From NCBI RefSeq assembly GCF_042650605.1, contig NZ_JBHSBN010000008.1:1-64000 (forward strand): a stretch of 64,000 nucleotides of DNA, in the 5' to 3' direction. Position 1 is the stretch's first letter. Every line of letters starts with the position of its first letter. This document shows positions 16,125-24,397 of the stretch, in pieces. Under the pieces are notes generated by a model. That model saw only the letters and a list, made by a program, of their open reading frames with translations, ran no database searches and was not told the origin of the DNA. The position numbers were made by a program, and so were the translations under genes. The stretch is from Micromonospora_J zhanjiangensis. Its GTDB lineage: Bacteria > Actinomycetota > Actinomycetes > Mycobacteriales > Micromonosporaceae.

Positions 16125-17147
16125 TCAGCCGTTCGGCACGGTGGCCGGGTCGCGCGGCGGGCGCGGCTCCACCAGCTCGGGCCAGCCGGCTGCCCACACC
16201 GACCGGGCCCGCCAGACCGCCGGCCAGTCGATCCCGCGGGACCGGTCCCGGCCCAGCAGCAACCGGCCGAGCGCGCGCAACCCGACCCCGGCGACCAGCA
16301 ACCCCACCCCGAGCCGGGCCTTGGCCGGCGACCAGTGCCGCCGTAGGTAGGTGACCTTGCCGCGGAGGATCTTCGCCCGCTGGCCGTCCGGGTCCGAAGA
16401 GGCGCCGCCGACGTGCACGACCGTCGCCGCCGGGTCGAGCACCGGCCGGGCGCCGAACCGGGCCGCCCGGGTGCAGAGGTCGATGTCGTCGCTGTAGAGG
16501 AACAGCCGCGGGTCGAAGCCCTCCAGCCGGTAGAACAGGTCGCGTTCGATCAGCATCAGGCAGCCCGACACCGCCGGTACGACCCGTACGCTGCGCCGGT
16601 CGTAGTCGGGCAGCCCCTCCGGGTTGGCCCAGCCGTACCGGCGCAGCGCGGTGGACAGCCCGGTCGCGAAGCCGAAGCAGCTCCACAGGCTGGGCAGGCC
16701 CCAGCAGGACCAACTGTCGTCGGAGCCGTCGGAGCGCAACGTGCGGCCGGTGTAGATGCCGTGCCCCGGGTGCCGGCGGGCGAACCGGACCAGCTCGCTC
16801 ACCAGGTCGCCGGCCGGGGTGGTGTCCGGGTTCAGCAGCAGCAGGTGCTCGCCGGTGGTGGCCACCGCGGCCCGGTTCACCGCCCGGCCCCAGCCGACGT
16901 TGTCGGCCAGCCGGATCAGCCGTACCTCGGGGAAGGCCGCGGCGACGGCGTCCGCCGAGCCGTCCCGGGACGCGTTGTCGATCACCGTGACGTCGAAGCG
17001 TACGTCCGGCGTGCGCCCGGCCAGCAGCGCGCGCAGGCAGCCCAGGACGAGGTCGCGGGTGTTGTAGGTGACGATGACCACCGAGGCGTCCAACGTCGAC
17101 GGGTTCGGGGTCGAGGTGTCGTGGGTCGAGGTGTCCGGGGCGGTCAC
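16125..17147 (-). CDS. GT2-family glycosyltransferase (rhamnosyltransferase-like)
   Basis: A 340-residue GT-A enzyme. An N-terminal Thr/Asp/Ser/Pro leader of about 20 residues precedes SVVIVTYNTRDLVLGCLRAL and VIDNASRDGSADAV. The donor-binding LLLLNPDTTP, the acceptor-side VSGCLMLIERDLFYRLEGFD and the FLYSDDIDLCTRAAR motif are the pattern of the rhamnosyltransferase/WcaA-like GT2 group. The basic hydrophobic tail suggests membrane contact. The GTG at 17147 overlaps the stop of the WecG/TagA gene (GTGA), so it likely acts on that enzyme's lipid-linked product. Confidence 0.9.
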   Translation of the reverse strand: MTAPDTSTHDTSTPNPSTLDASVVIVTYNTRDLVLGCLRALLAGRTPDVRFDVTVIDNASRDGSADAVAAAFPEVRLIRLADNVGWGRAVNRAAVATTGEHLLLLNPDTTPAGDLVSELVRFARRHPGHGIYTGRTLRSDGSDDSWSCWGLPSLWSCFGFATGLSTALRRYGWANPEGLPDYDRRSVRVVPAVSGCLMLIERDLFYRLEGFDPRLFLYSDDIDLCTRAARFGARPVLDPAATVVHVGGASSDPDGQRAKILRGKVTYLRRHWSPAKARLGVGLLVAGVGLRALGRLLLGRDRSRGIDWPAVWRARSVWAAGWPELVEPRPPRDPATVPNG

Positions 17148-17926
17148 GCGTCACCCTCCGGGCGGCGCGGGACGGGGATCCGCGGCGTGCCGACCCGGGA
17201 CCGGGTGGCGGTCGCCAGCAGCCGCAGCGCGAACGGGACGTCGTGCACCAGGTACCGGCCGGCCAACCGGCCCGGCTCGGCGGCCAGCCGGTGCAGCCAC
17301 TCCATCCCCGACCGGCGCATCCACACCGGGGCGCGCCGGTGCACGCCGGCGACGAAGCCGATGGCCGCACCGCAGCCGAGGAACCAGGACCGGGGCAGCA
17401 GCGGCCGGAGCCGGGCGATGACCCGTTCCTGTTTGGGGAAGCCGAGCCCCACGAAGACCAGATCGGGCCGGGCGGCGGTAACCTCCGCGCACACCGCGTC
17501 GAACTGTTCCGGCCGGGTGTCGAAGCCGAACGGCGGGCTGAGGTGCCCGGCCGTCGCCAGGCCGGGAAACCGGTCCCGCAGCACCCGCTCCGCGCGGGCG
17601 GCGGTGCCCGGCTCGCCGCCGAGCAGATAGATCGAGCCGCCCTGCCCGGCGAGCGCACGGCTCAGGCTCCAGATCAGGTCGGATCCGGCGACCCGGACCG
17701 GCAGCGGTGTCCCGCCGAGCCGGCTGGCCCAGATCACCGGTGCGCCGTCGGCGACCACCACGTCCGCGCCGACCAGGAGCCGCCGGGCCTCGCCGTCGCG
17801 TACCGCCCGGCGCAGGATGTCCACATTGGGGGTCACGATCTGACCACCCCGATCGGCCGACAGTTCGTGAATGACGTGCCGTACGACGTCGTCCTCCCGT
17901 ATCGGGTCGAATTCGATGCCGTGCAC
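17144..17926 (-). CDS. WecG/TagA/CpsF-family glycosyltransferase (GT26)
   Basis: A 260-residue protein with all the family landmarks: TPNVDILRRA, VADGAPVIWASRLGG, YLLGGEPGTAA, VGLGFPKQERVI and GCGAAIGFVAGVHRRAPVWM followed by GMEWLHRLAAEP. Relatives transfer ManNAc or ManNAcA onto undecaprenyl-PP-GlcNAc as the second sugar of a repeat or linkage unit. The frame is open upstream to 18298, but I choose the GTG at 17926 (VHGIEFDPI) because GAAGG precedes it by about 6 bases and the length then fits the family. The ATG at 18097 is an alternative. It is the first gene of a pair with the GT2 at 16125. Confidence 0.9.
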   Translation of the reverse strand: MHGIEFDPIREDDVVRHVIHELSADRGGQIVTPNVDILRRAVRDGEARRLLVGADVVVADGAPVIWASRLGGTPLPVRVAGSDLIWSLSRALAGQGGSIYLLGGEPGTAARAERVLRDRFPGLATAGHLSPPFGFDTRPEQFDAVCAEVTAARPDLVFVGLGFPKQERVIARLRPLLPRSWFLGCGAAIGFVAGVHRRAPVWMRRSGMEWLHRLAAEPGRLAGRYLVHDVPFALRLLATATRSRVGTPRIPVPRRPEGDA

Positions 17927-18104
17927 GATGATCCTTCGGGGAATCCTTTGCGCGGGTCGAGAAGCGTCAAGCACAAATGCAAACGTACCGATATTGCCGG
18001 CCCGGACAATGCCACGAACGGTCAGGGAATGTCCGGGTGGGAGGACCGGAAATCGGCCGTACGCCCGGTTGTCGTCCACCGTACGGGATGCCACCATCAC
18101 CCGC
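17927..18104. promoter_or_regulatory. Divergent spacer between two glycosyltransferase units
   Basis: These 178 bases separate the minus-strand WecG/TagA gene and the plus-strand GT2. The part nearest 17940-18000 is AT-richer than the genes on either side, as expected for promoters. No clear boxes or palindromes could be assigned. It would be coding if the WecG-like gene started at the ATG at 18097. Confidence 0.4.
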
Positions 18105-18947
18105 GTGACGACCAGTGTGATAATGCCCGCCTTCAATGAGGAGGCGGGCATCGGCGACGTTCTGGCGACCCTGACCCGGTCGCCCGGCTTCGGCCCTGAT
18201 CTGCGCGTTCTGGTCGCGGCCAACGGCTGCACCGACCGCACCGTCGAGATAGCCCGGTCGTACGGCGTGCGGGTGGTCGAGGTCGCCGCCGCGTCCAAAC
18301 CGGCGGCGCTGAACGCGGCGGACCGGCTGGCCGACGGGGACGTGCGGATCTATCTGGATGCCGACATGCCGGTCACCGCGACGCTGCTGCGGCAACTGGC
18401 CGAGGCGGTGCGCCGGCCCGGCGTCGAGGGCGCGGTGCCGCGGCTGGCGGTCGACGCGAGCGCCAGCAGTTGGCCGGTCCGCGCCTACTACGCCGTCAAC
18501 GCCCGGCTGCCGGTGTTCGACCGCCGGTTGTTCGGCCGGGGGGTGATCGCGCTGTCGGCCGAGGCCAGGTCGCGGTTCGACCGGTTTCCCGAGATCACCG
18601 CCGACGACATGTTCCTGGACGCGGTGGTGGCGGCGGGGGAGAAGGTGGAGATCGACGCGGTGCTGCCGGTGCGGGCCCCCCGGCGCACCCGCGAGCTGGT
18701 CCGCCGGTTGGCCCGGGCCCGCGCGGGCAACGCGGAGTTCTGGCGGTACGTCCGCTCCGCCCCGCCCGGCCACCGCCCGCCGGCCGACCCGGTCGAGGGG
18801 TCGAACACCTGGTCCTGGCTGCGGGACGTGGTGCTGCGCTCGCCCCGGCTGCTGCCGGCGGCCGGCTGCTACCTGCTCGTCGTGCTGCTCGCCGAGGGGC
18901 TGCGCCGGTCGCCGGGTTGGACCGCGCGCTCCGGCTGGGGACGCTGA
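18105..18947 (+). CDS. GT2-family glycosyltransferase with C-terminal membrane segment
   Basis: A 280-residue GT-A protein opening VTTSVIMPAFNEEAGIGDVL with the metal-binding motif YLDADMPV near residue 85. EITADDMFLDAVVAAGEKV in the middle corresponds to the ED-type acceptor motif of processive or glucosyl-type GT2 enzymes. Near the C-terminus, LLPAAGCYLLVVLLAEGL is one hydrophobic helix. I take the GTG at 18105; there is no good ribosome site, and the ATG at 18123 is also possible. It stands alone, divergent from the WecG/TagA pair and followed by the promoter of the DUF4082 gene. Confidence 0.85.
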   Translation: MTTSVIMPAFNEEAGIGDVLATLTRSPGFGPDLRVLVAANGCTDRTVEIARSYGVRVVEVAAASKPAALNAADRLADGDVRIYLDADMPVTATLLRQLAEAVRRPGVEGAVPRLAVDASASSWPVRAYYAVNARLPVFDRRLFGRGVIALSAEARSRFDRFPEITADDMFLDAVVAAGEKVEIDAVLPVRAPRRTRELVRRLARARAGNAEFWRYVRSAPPGHRPPADPVEGSNTWSWLRDVVLRSPRLLPAAGCYLLVVLLAEGLRRSPGWTARSGWGR

Positions 18948-19054
18948 CCGGGACCGGGCGGCCGCCGTGCCGACCGCGGCCGGGTGGCCGCTGTCGTGAA
19001 TGCGATAGTCCACCGTGCAGCATTACGAATCATTTTCCTCGGAGTAGATGGTTT

Positions 19055-19083
19055 CCGACAGAACTGTTCTGCCCCGCTATAAG
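19055..19083 (+). promoter_or_regulatory. Putative promoter with 13-bp palindrome upstream of the DUF4082 gene
   Basis: A candidate -10 TATAAG (19078-19083) and -35 CCGACA (19055-19060) have a 17-base spacer. The perfect palindrome CAGAAC-T-GTTCTG (19059-19071) overlaps the end of the -35 and fills the spacer, the position expected for a repressor site. The region from about 19005 to 19120 is markedly AT-rich for this genome. Confidence 0.5.
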
Positions 19084-19246
19084 AGCTGATTAAGTTTCTT
19101 GGGCGTCCTTCGCGTAATGGCTATCGTCGGCGGCGGTGAATCGTGGCGCGTTCCGCCGCAACACGAAAAACGTTCACTGGGGAGGGTTGGTCCCGTTGTC
19201 CGCGCGGGACCGGTCGCAGCTCGAAATACCGAAGGGTGAGATTCCC

Positions 19247-21193
19247 GTGGAACGCCGACAACCTCCGCCCGTGCCCGTACCCCGCCCGTACCGATTCCCG
19301 CGACCGTCGCCCGGGGTCCACCGTTGGCCCCGGCACGGATGGCGGCTCCTCGCCGGGGCCGTCGTGGGCCTGTTCGCGGTTGCGACCACCATCACCGCGT
19401 TCGCGGCGGACGCCCGCTCCCTCCGGTCGCTGGCCGTCAGCTACTCGTTCTTCACCAACACCGACGTGTCGAACGTGCCCACCGATCCCGAGGTCGCCCC
19501 GATCGAGGTGGGCCTGCGCTTCACCACCAGCACCGCCGGCTCGTTGACCGCGGTCCGGTTCCTGAAGGTCACCAACGACCCGGGACCGCACCAGGTGAGC
19601 GTCTGGTCGAGCGGCGGTACCCAACTGGCCACCGCCCCCTCGACCAACGAGACCAGCTCGGGCTGGCAACAGGTCACCCTGCCGCGAGCGGTGGCGCTGA
19701 AGGCCGGTTCGCAGTACCTGGTGTCGTACCACACCACCCGCTACCGGTCGAGCGAGAACTACTTCACCCAGACCATCCAGGCCGGCCCGCTGTCCACGGC
19801 GAGCGTGAACGGCCTCTTCGCGTACGGGCCGGCGGGGACCTTCCCCAACCAGACCTTCCGGGCCACCAACTACTGGGTCGACCTGGTCTTCACACCCACC
19901 GGCACGCCGTCGCCGACGGTCACGCCGACCACCTCGCCCACCCGGACGCCGACGGCCCCACCGACCACCACGTCGCCGACGCCGACCAGCACCGGCGGGC
20001 TGAACCTGCCCCGGGTGCCGTGGAACGGCGGTCCGGGCTACTACGCCGGCTTCCCGGTCGCCCGGGCGGCCGGCTGGACCAACCCGGCGTTCTTCCCGAT
20101 CGGCGTCTGGTTCGAGGGCACCTACGCCCAGGCGGACATCGACCTGGACAAGGCGGCCGGCCTGAACACGTACGTCCAGCTGACCAGCGGCTCGAACCTG
20201 CCGTTGATCCGCAGCAACGGCATGTACGCGGTGCTCGACGGGGCACTGCCCGGGTTCGGCGCGGAGACCACCGGGTGGCTGATCAGCGACGAGGTGGACA
20301 TGTGGGCCGGTCCCGGCACCGCGGCGTGGACCGGGAACTTCCCGGGCCAGGGGACGATCTGCTCGCCGTCGACGGGCAACTGCGGCTACACCGTGCAGAA
20401 CACCCTCAGCGCCAAGCTGCCATCCGCAAACGGCCGGTTCCACTACGCCAACTACGGCAAGGGCGTGATGTTCTGGGAGTCGGACGCCGAGGCCGCCCGG
20501 TTCGTCAACGGCTGGACCGGCGTGGTCTCCAACGACATCTACTGGTACACCGACCCCAACGTCTGCACGTCGCCGTCGGAGGGACCGAGCATCGGGGTCA
20601 CTGTCGCCAACTGCCGGCGGTCGGCGAACTACGGCCGGACCATGGACCGGATGCGCGCGCTGGACGCCACGGACGGCAAGCTGCAGGCGATCTGGGCCTT
20701 CGTCGAGGACGGCCATCCGGCCTCCGAGAACACGGCGCCGACGATCACCGGGAACCAGGCCGCCGGCGCGGTGATGAACTCGGTCATCCACGAGGCGCGC
20801 GGGATCATCTACTTCAACCACAACTTCGGCGGCCCGTGCATCTCCCAGCACGTGCTGCGAGACTGCGGCAAGACCACCGTCCGGCCGAAGATCACCGAGA
20901 CGAACTCCCGGATCAGGGACCTCGCGCCGGTGCTGAACACCCAGTCCTACCAGTGGACGTTCAACTCCAGCCTGGACACCATGCTGAAGGCGTCCGGCGG
21001 GTCGTACTACATCTTCGCGATGCCCGGCCCCACCGGCGGCACCGGCAGCCAGAAGCTCGTGCTGCCCCCGGGGATCACCGGCACCAGCGCCCAGGTGCTC
21101 TACGAGAACCGCAGCGTCCCGATCAACGGGGGCGCCTTCACCGACACCTTCGCCCAGGAGTTCACGTACCACATCTACAAGATCACTCCCTGA
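19247..21193 (+). CDS. Secreted DUF4082 protein with glycosidase-like C-terminal domain
   Basis: A 648-residue exported protein. I choose the GTG at 19247 because GAAGGGTGAG lies 6 bases upstream; an in-frame GTG at 19136 is an alternative. A basic Pro-rich leader and one hydrophobic segment (LLAGAVVGLFAVATTITAF, near residue 35) give export. A DUF4082 domain follows (about 60-205; GLRFTTSTAGSLTAVRF, GSQYLVSYHT, FRATNYWVDLVF), then a Thr/Pro linker. The last ~400 residues (IGVWFEGTYAQADIDLDKAAGLNTYV onward in pieces) look like a TIM-barrel glycoside-hydrolase-type domain. I cannot name the family or the catalytic residues. Two further DUF4082 copies occur in the secreted protein at 41786. It probably acts on the locus's own polysaccharide. 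Confidence 0.82.
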   Translation: MERRQPPPVPVPRPYRFPRPSPGVHRWPRHGWRLLAGAVVGLFAVATTITAFAADARSLRSLAVSYSFFTNTDVSNVPTDPEVAPIEVGLRFTTSTAGSLTAVRFLKVTNDPGPHQVSVWSSGGTQLATAPSTNETSSGWQQVTLPRAVALKAGSQYLVSYHTTRYRSSENYFTQTIQAGPLSTASVNGLFAYGPAGTFPNQTFRATNYWVDLVFTPTGTPSPTVTPTTSPTRTPTAPPTTTSPTPTSTGGLNLPRVPWNGGPGYYAGFPVARAAGWTNPAFFPIGVWFEGTYAQADIDLDKAAGLNTYVQLTSGSNLPLIRSNGMYAVLDGALPGFGAETTGWLISDEVDMWAGPGTAAWTGNFPGQGTICSPSTGNCGYTVQNTLSAKLPSANGRFHYANYGKGVMFWESDAEAARFVNGWTGVVSNDIYWYTDPNVCTSPSEGPSIGVTVANCRRSANYGRTMDRMRALDATDGKLQAIWAFVEDGHPASENTAPTITGNQAAGAVMNSVIHEARGIIYFNHNFGGPCISQHVLRDCGKTTVRPKITETNSRIRDLAPVLNTQSYQWTFNSSLDTMLKASGGSYYIFAMPGPTGGTGSQKLVLPPGITGTSAQVLYENRSVPINGGAFTDTFAQEFTYHIYKITP

Positions 21194-21209
21194 CCCGGCG
21201 CCGGCGCGG

Positions 21210-22400
21210 TCAGCCGTAGACCTCGTCCTCGATGGTGGCCAGGGTGACCCGCTGGGCGTCGCTCCACGGCCGGGACCGCACCGAGGCGGCCAGCTCCGCG
21301 GGCGCCGGGCGGTCACCCTCCACCACCGCGCCGAGCGCGTCGGCGATCCGGTACGGCGTCGGCTCCGTCCAGCGGATGTGCGGGTTCGGCAACCCGCCCC
21401 GCGCGTACGGGTTGTCGCCGACCACCGGGACCACCCCGCAGGCGAGCAGCTCGTCCGGGACCAGCGACGCGTTGGTGAAGGAGAGCGCGATGCCGGCGGT
21501 GCAGCGGTTGTAGAGCTCGCTCAGCCCGGCCGGGGACAGCTTGCCGTGGTTGGTCGCCGGGAACGGCACCCGGGCGGTGGGATCGCCGAAGAGGTGGATC
21601 TCGCGGTCCGGGTGCCGCCGGTGGAACTCCCGCAGCGCCATCACCCCGAGCAGGTAACCGCGCCGGGCGGTGTCCCGCCGGGCGTAGAAGACGACCCCGT
21701 TGCGAGGACCCGGCTCGGTGAGCCGGTAGGTCTCGGTGTCGCAGCCGAAATGCGCCACCGCCGCCCGTACCCCGAACCGCTCGGCCAGCAGGTCGGCCAG
21801 CATCGGGCCGACGGTGATCGACCGGAAACCGAACCGGTACGAGTCCTCGGCCAGGACGTACTCCGAGCCGGGCGGGTAGAACAGCGGCTCGTAGTCCTGG
21901 ATGAAGTAGAGCCGTCGGGTCTTCAGGTCGGCCCGCGCCGCGAGCACGTGCGCGGTCTCCCAGGCCGAGGCGACGTAGGCGTCCAACGGCGGCAGCCCGT
22001 CGGCGACCGAACGGATCTCGGCCCGGACGTTCGGCCAGCACCGCCGGATCAGCTCCACCCGGGGCCGCAGCTCGCCGTCGAACCGGTCGTACAGGTAGAG
22101 CACGCAGGTGTGGCCCGCGGCCTCGACCGCCTCGACCATCCGGAACAGGGTGGTGTGGCCGCCGGAGCCCGGGCCGGGGGGCGCGCAGACCCAGCCGACG
22201 GTCAGCGGGGTGCCGCGGGCCGGTCGCCGGTCCGGCACCGCGAGCGTCAGCCCCCGGGAGTCCGCCACGTCGTCCAGGCCGAGCAGGACGTCCAGGTCGG
22301 CGGCGCCCAGCCGCTGGTAGGCCCGCCGGGAGACCCGCCGGGCCAGGTGCGCCGGGTCGCCCCGCAGCGCCCGCAGCGTCTGCCCCACCCGTCCCCGCAT
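21210..22400 (-). CDS. WsaF-like rhamnosyltransferase-family glycosyltransferase
   Basis: A 396-residue GT-B fold protein. The N-terminal domain has GWVCAPPGPGSGGHTTLFRM. The strongest identifier is FIQDYEPLFYPPGSEYVLAE followed by YRFGFRSITVGP, a segment I associate with WsaF, the beta-1,2-rhamnosyltransferase of S-layer glycan synthesis. The C-terminal half contains VVFYARRDTARRGYLLGVMA and the donor-site SFTNASLVPDELLACG. The ATG at 22400 has only a weak ribosome site. It follows the ABC exporter genes on the same strand after 129 bases and converges on the DUF4082 gene. Confidence 0.85.
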   Translation of the reverse strand: MRGRVGQTLRALRGDPAHLARRVSRRAYQRLGAADLDVLLGLDDVADSRGLTLAVPDRRPARGTPLTVGWVCAPPGPGSGGHTTLFRMVEAVEAAGHTCVLYLYDRFDGELRPRVELIRRCWPNVRAEIRSVADGLPPLDAYVASAWETAHVLAARADLKTRRLYFIQDYEPLFYPPGSEYVLAEDSYRFGFRSITVGPMLADLLAERFGVRAAVAHFGCDTETYRLTEPGPRNGVVFYARRDTARRGYLLGVMALREFHRRHPDREIHLFGDPTARVPFPATNHGKLSPAGLSELYNRCTAGIALSFTNASLVPDELLACGVVPVVGDNPYARGGLPNPHIRWTEPTPYRIADALGAVVEGDRPAPAELAASVRSRPWSDAQRVTLATIEDEVYG

Positions 22401-22529
22401 GCCGCGCCCCCAACCGTCTCGTTCGTCCGAACCCGTCTCGTCCCGCGAACCCCGCCTCCCACCCGGCCCCGGTCCGCGTCCCTTACCGACCGGTGGCCCG
22501 CCGGGCGCCGGCCGACCGGTGACCCGCCG

Positions 22530-23360
22530 TCAGATGCTCAGGATGCCCAGCTTGCGGGCCAGCTTGAGGGACCGGTCGAAGACGAACAGCCCGACCGCGA
22601 ACACCAGCGCGCAGAAGACCACCAGCGTGGCGATGGAGGCGCCCGGTGACGTGCCGCCGGCCGGCGGGTCGGCCATCAGCAACTGTCGTTCCGTGGCGAT
22701 CACGTAATAATGCGGGACCAGGTAGCTGAGCCAGCGGATCCAACCGGGCAGCACGTCGACCGGGAAGAGCGTGCCGCCGAGGACCGAGGCGGCCAGGCTG
22801 TAGAGCATGATGAGCGGCTCGCCGCGCTTGAACAGGATGATGAAGCTGGCGGTCAGCGTGCCGATGGCGTTGCAGGCGGCGATCCCGACCAGGAAGACCA
22901 GCAGCGCCAGCGGGATGGCCCGCCACTCGATCCGGGCACCGAGCAGGCAACCGAACCCCATCATGAAGCAGGCCATCAGCGTGCCGGTGACGCTCCGCCA
23001 GATGTTCATCGCCACCGGGATCAACGCCCACGGCACCGGCTCCACCAGATAGGTCTCCAGCGTGCCGCGTTCCTGGGCGAACTGGAGCCGGTTGGTCAGC
23101 GCGCTCAGCGCGTCCTGGAACCCGGCGGTGACGCTGGCCCCGATCAGCATGAAGACGAAGGCGTCCCGGGTGTCCAGGAAGGAACCCTGGAAGAAGTAGA
23201 GCAGCACGGGGAAGACCACCGCGGCGTACCGCAGGACGGTCGTCGCCGGGAACATCCGCTCCTCGACCAGGTCGATCCGGACGTACGCCGCGCAGGTGTC
23301 GAGCGACTTGCGCAACAACCCCCGCCGGCCGATCGCGGCGCTGTACGCGGTGCTGGTCAA
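22530..23360 (-). CDS. ABC-2 type transporter permease
   Basis: A 276-residue membrane protein with about six hydrophobic helices (VLRYAAVVFPVLLYFF, LLVFLVGIAACNAIGTL, ATLVVFCALVFAVGLFVF among them) and the ABC-2 pattern around PGWIRWLSYLVPHYY. It starts at TTG 23360, which overlaps the ATPase stop as TTGA. GGAGGG seven bases upstream makes this rare start convincing. With the ATPase at 23357 it forms one export complex. Being in a glycosyltransferase operon, it probably exports a polysaccharide, glycolipid or teichoic-acid-like polymer. It is not clearly Wzm-like, and a lipid or drug exporter role remains possible. Confidence 0.88.
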   Translation of the reverse strand: MTSTAYSAAIGRRGLLRKSLDTCAAYVRIDLVEERMFPATTVLRYAAVVFPVLLYFFQGSFLDTRDAFVFMLIGASVTAGFQDALSALTNRLQFAQERGTLETYLVEPVPWALIPVAMNIWRSVTGTLMACFMMGFGCLLGARIEWRAIPLALLVFLVGIAACNAIGTLTASFIILFKRGEPLIMLYSLAASVLGGTLFPVDVLPGWIRWLSYLVPHYYVIATERQLLMADPPAGGTSPGASIATLVVFCALVFAVGLFVFDRSLKLARKLGILSI

Positions 23361-24397
23361 CGGATTCCCTCCGGTGCGTCCTGGCGGTAGGCGCGGGCGA
23401 TCAGGTCCCGCAACGGCATCGGGATCTCCCGGACGTGCCGGACCTCGCCGGCCGTCGGACCGAGCGCGGACAGCACCCGGCCGGCGCCCTCGGCCGGTCG
23501 CAGCCCACACCGCACGGCGTGGCCGTCGGCGGTCGCGGCCAGCCCGTGGGCGAGCAGCGCGGCGGCCGCCCGGTCGGCCGTCGCGGCCGAATCGAAGACC
23601 AACTCCAGTTGCGGGCGTTCCCACTGCTCGCGGAGCGTGTCCAGGTCACCGACGTACTTGACCCGGCCCCGGTCGAGCAGCAGCGTCTGCGACCGCAACG
23701 CCTCGATCTCCTCCAGCCGGTGCGACGAGATCAGCACCGCCAGCCGCTCGCGGCGGACCAGGTCGGTGATCAGCCCGAGCAGTTCGTGCGCGGCGATCGG
23801 GTCCACCGCCCCGGTCGGCTCGTCGAGGATCAACACCCGGGGACCGGGCAGCAGCGCCCGGGCCAGCCGCAACCGGGCCTTCATCCCGGCCGACAGCCCG
23901 GCGACGACCGAGTCGATCTGGCCGGAGAGATTGACCTTGGCGAGCACCTCGGGGATGCGTTCGGTGATGGCCCGCCGGGACATCCCCTGCAACCGGCCGT
24001 GCAGGTGCAGGTTCTCCCGGCAGGTGGCGCGCATCAGCAGGCTGCGGTCCTCCGACGGCATCCAGCCGACCACCTGGCGGACCTGCTCGGTGTCCCGGTC
24101 CACGTCCAGGCCGAGCACCCGGCCGGTGCCGGTGGTCGCCGTGGTCAGCCCGACGATGATCCGGAACAGGGTGGTCTTGCCGGCACCGTTCGGCCCGACG
24201 ATGGCGCAGATCTGGCCGGCCCGGACGGTGAGGTCCACCCCGTCCAACGCGGTCACGTTGGCGCGGACGTGCGTGCGGGCCATCACCCGCATCCAGCGCG
24301 GCGTCGGCTCGTACACCTTGGTCAGGCCGGACAGCACGATCACCCCGTCGGTGCCGGCGGGCGCCGCGGTGGTCGGGCCGATCTCGACGGCGGTCAT
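23357..24397 (-). CDS. ABC transporter ATP-binding protein
   Basis: A 346-residue ATPase. Walker A is GPNGAGKTT (68-76), the signature is LSAGMK (168-173; the usual LSGGQ is altered) and Walker B is VLILDEP (188-194), followed by the switch His in SSHRLEE. An N-terminal extension (about 20 residues) and the insertion EPTPRWMRVMARTHVRANV before the first strand match ATPases of polysaccharide/ABC-2 exporters. The C-terminal tail of about 100 residues looks like the DrrA type rather than a Wzt carbohydrate-binding domain. The ATG overlaps the upstream glycosyltransferase stop (ATGA) and the stop overlaps the permease start. Confidence 0.9.
   Translation of the reverse strand: MTAVEIGPTTAAPAGTDGVIVLSGLTKVYEPTPRWMRVMARTHVRANVTALDGVDLTVRAGQICAIVGPNGAGKTTLFRIIVGLTTATTGTGRVLGLDVDRDTEQVRQVVGWMPSEDRSLLMRATCRENLHLHGRLQGMSRRAITERIPEVLAKVNLSGQIDSVVAGLSAGMKARLRLARALLPGPRVLILDEPTGAVDPIAAHELLGLITDLVRRERLAVLISSHRLEEIEALRSQTLLLDRGRVKYVGDLDTLREQWERPQLELVFDSAATADRAAAALLAHGLAATADGHAVRCGLRPAEGAGRVLSALGPTAGEVRHVREIPMPLRDLIARAYRQDAPEGIR

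Noticed and set aside
15106..17658. An 850-codon minus-strand frame spanning two glycosyltransferase genes and the beta-helix gene.
   Set aside because: It lies out of phase with three well-supported genes and is Arg/Pro/Gly-rich, typical of a +1 shadow in GC-rich DNA.
18097..18298. Longer N-terminus of the WecG/TagA-like gene.
   Set aside because: It would run into the divergent glycosyltransferase gene, and the extra residues do not match the family, which normally starts close to the HGIEFD segment.
19136..19246. Upstream GTG start of the DUF4082 gene.
   Set aside because: Possible, but the GTG at 19247 has a far better ribosome site and the extra residues add no recognisable feature; left as an alternative.
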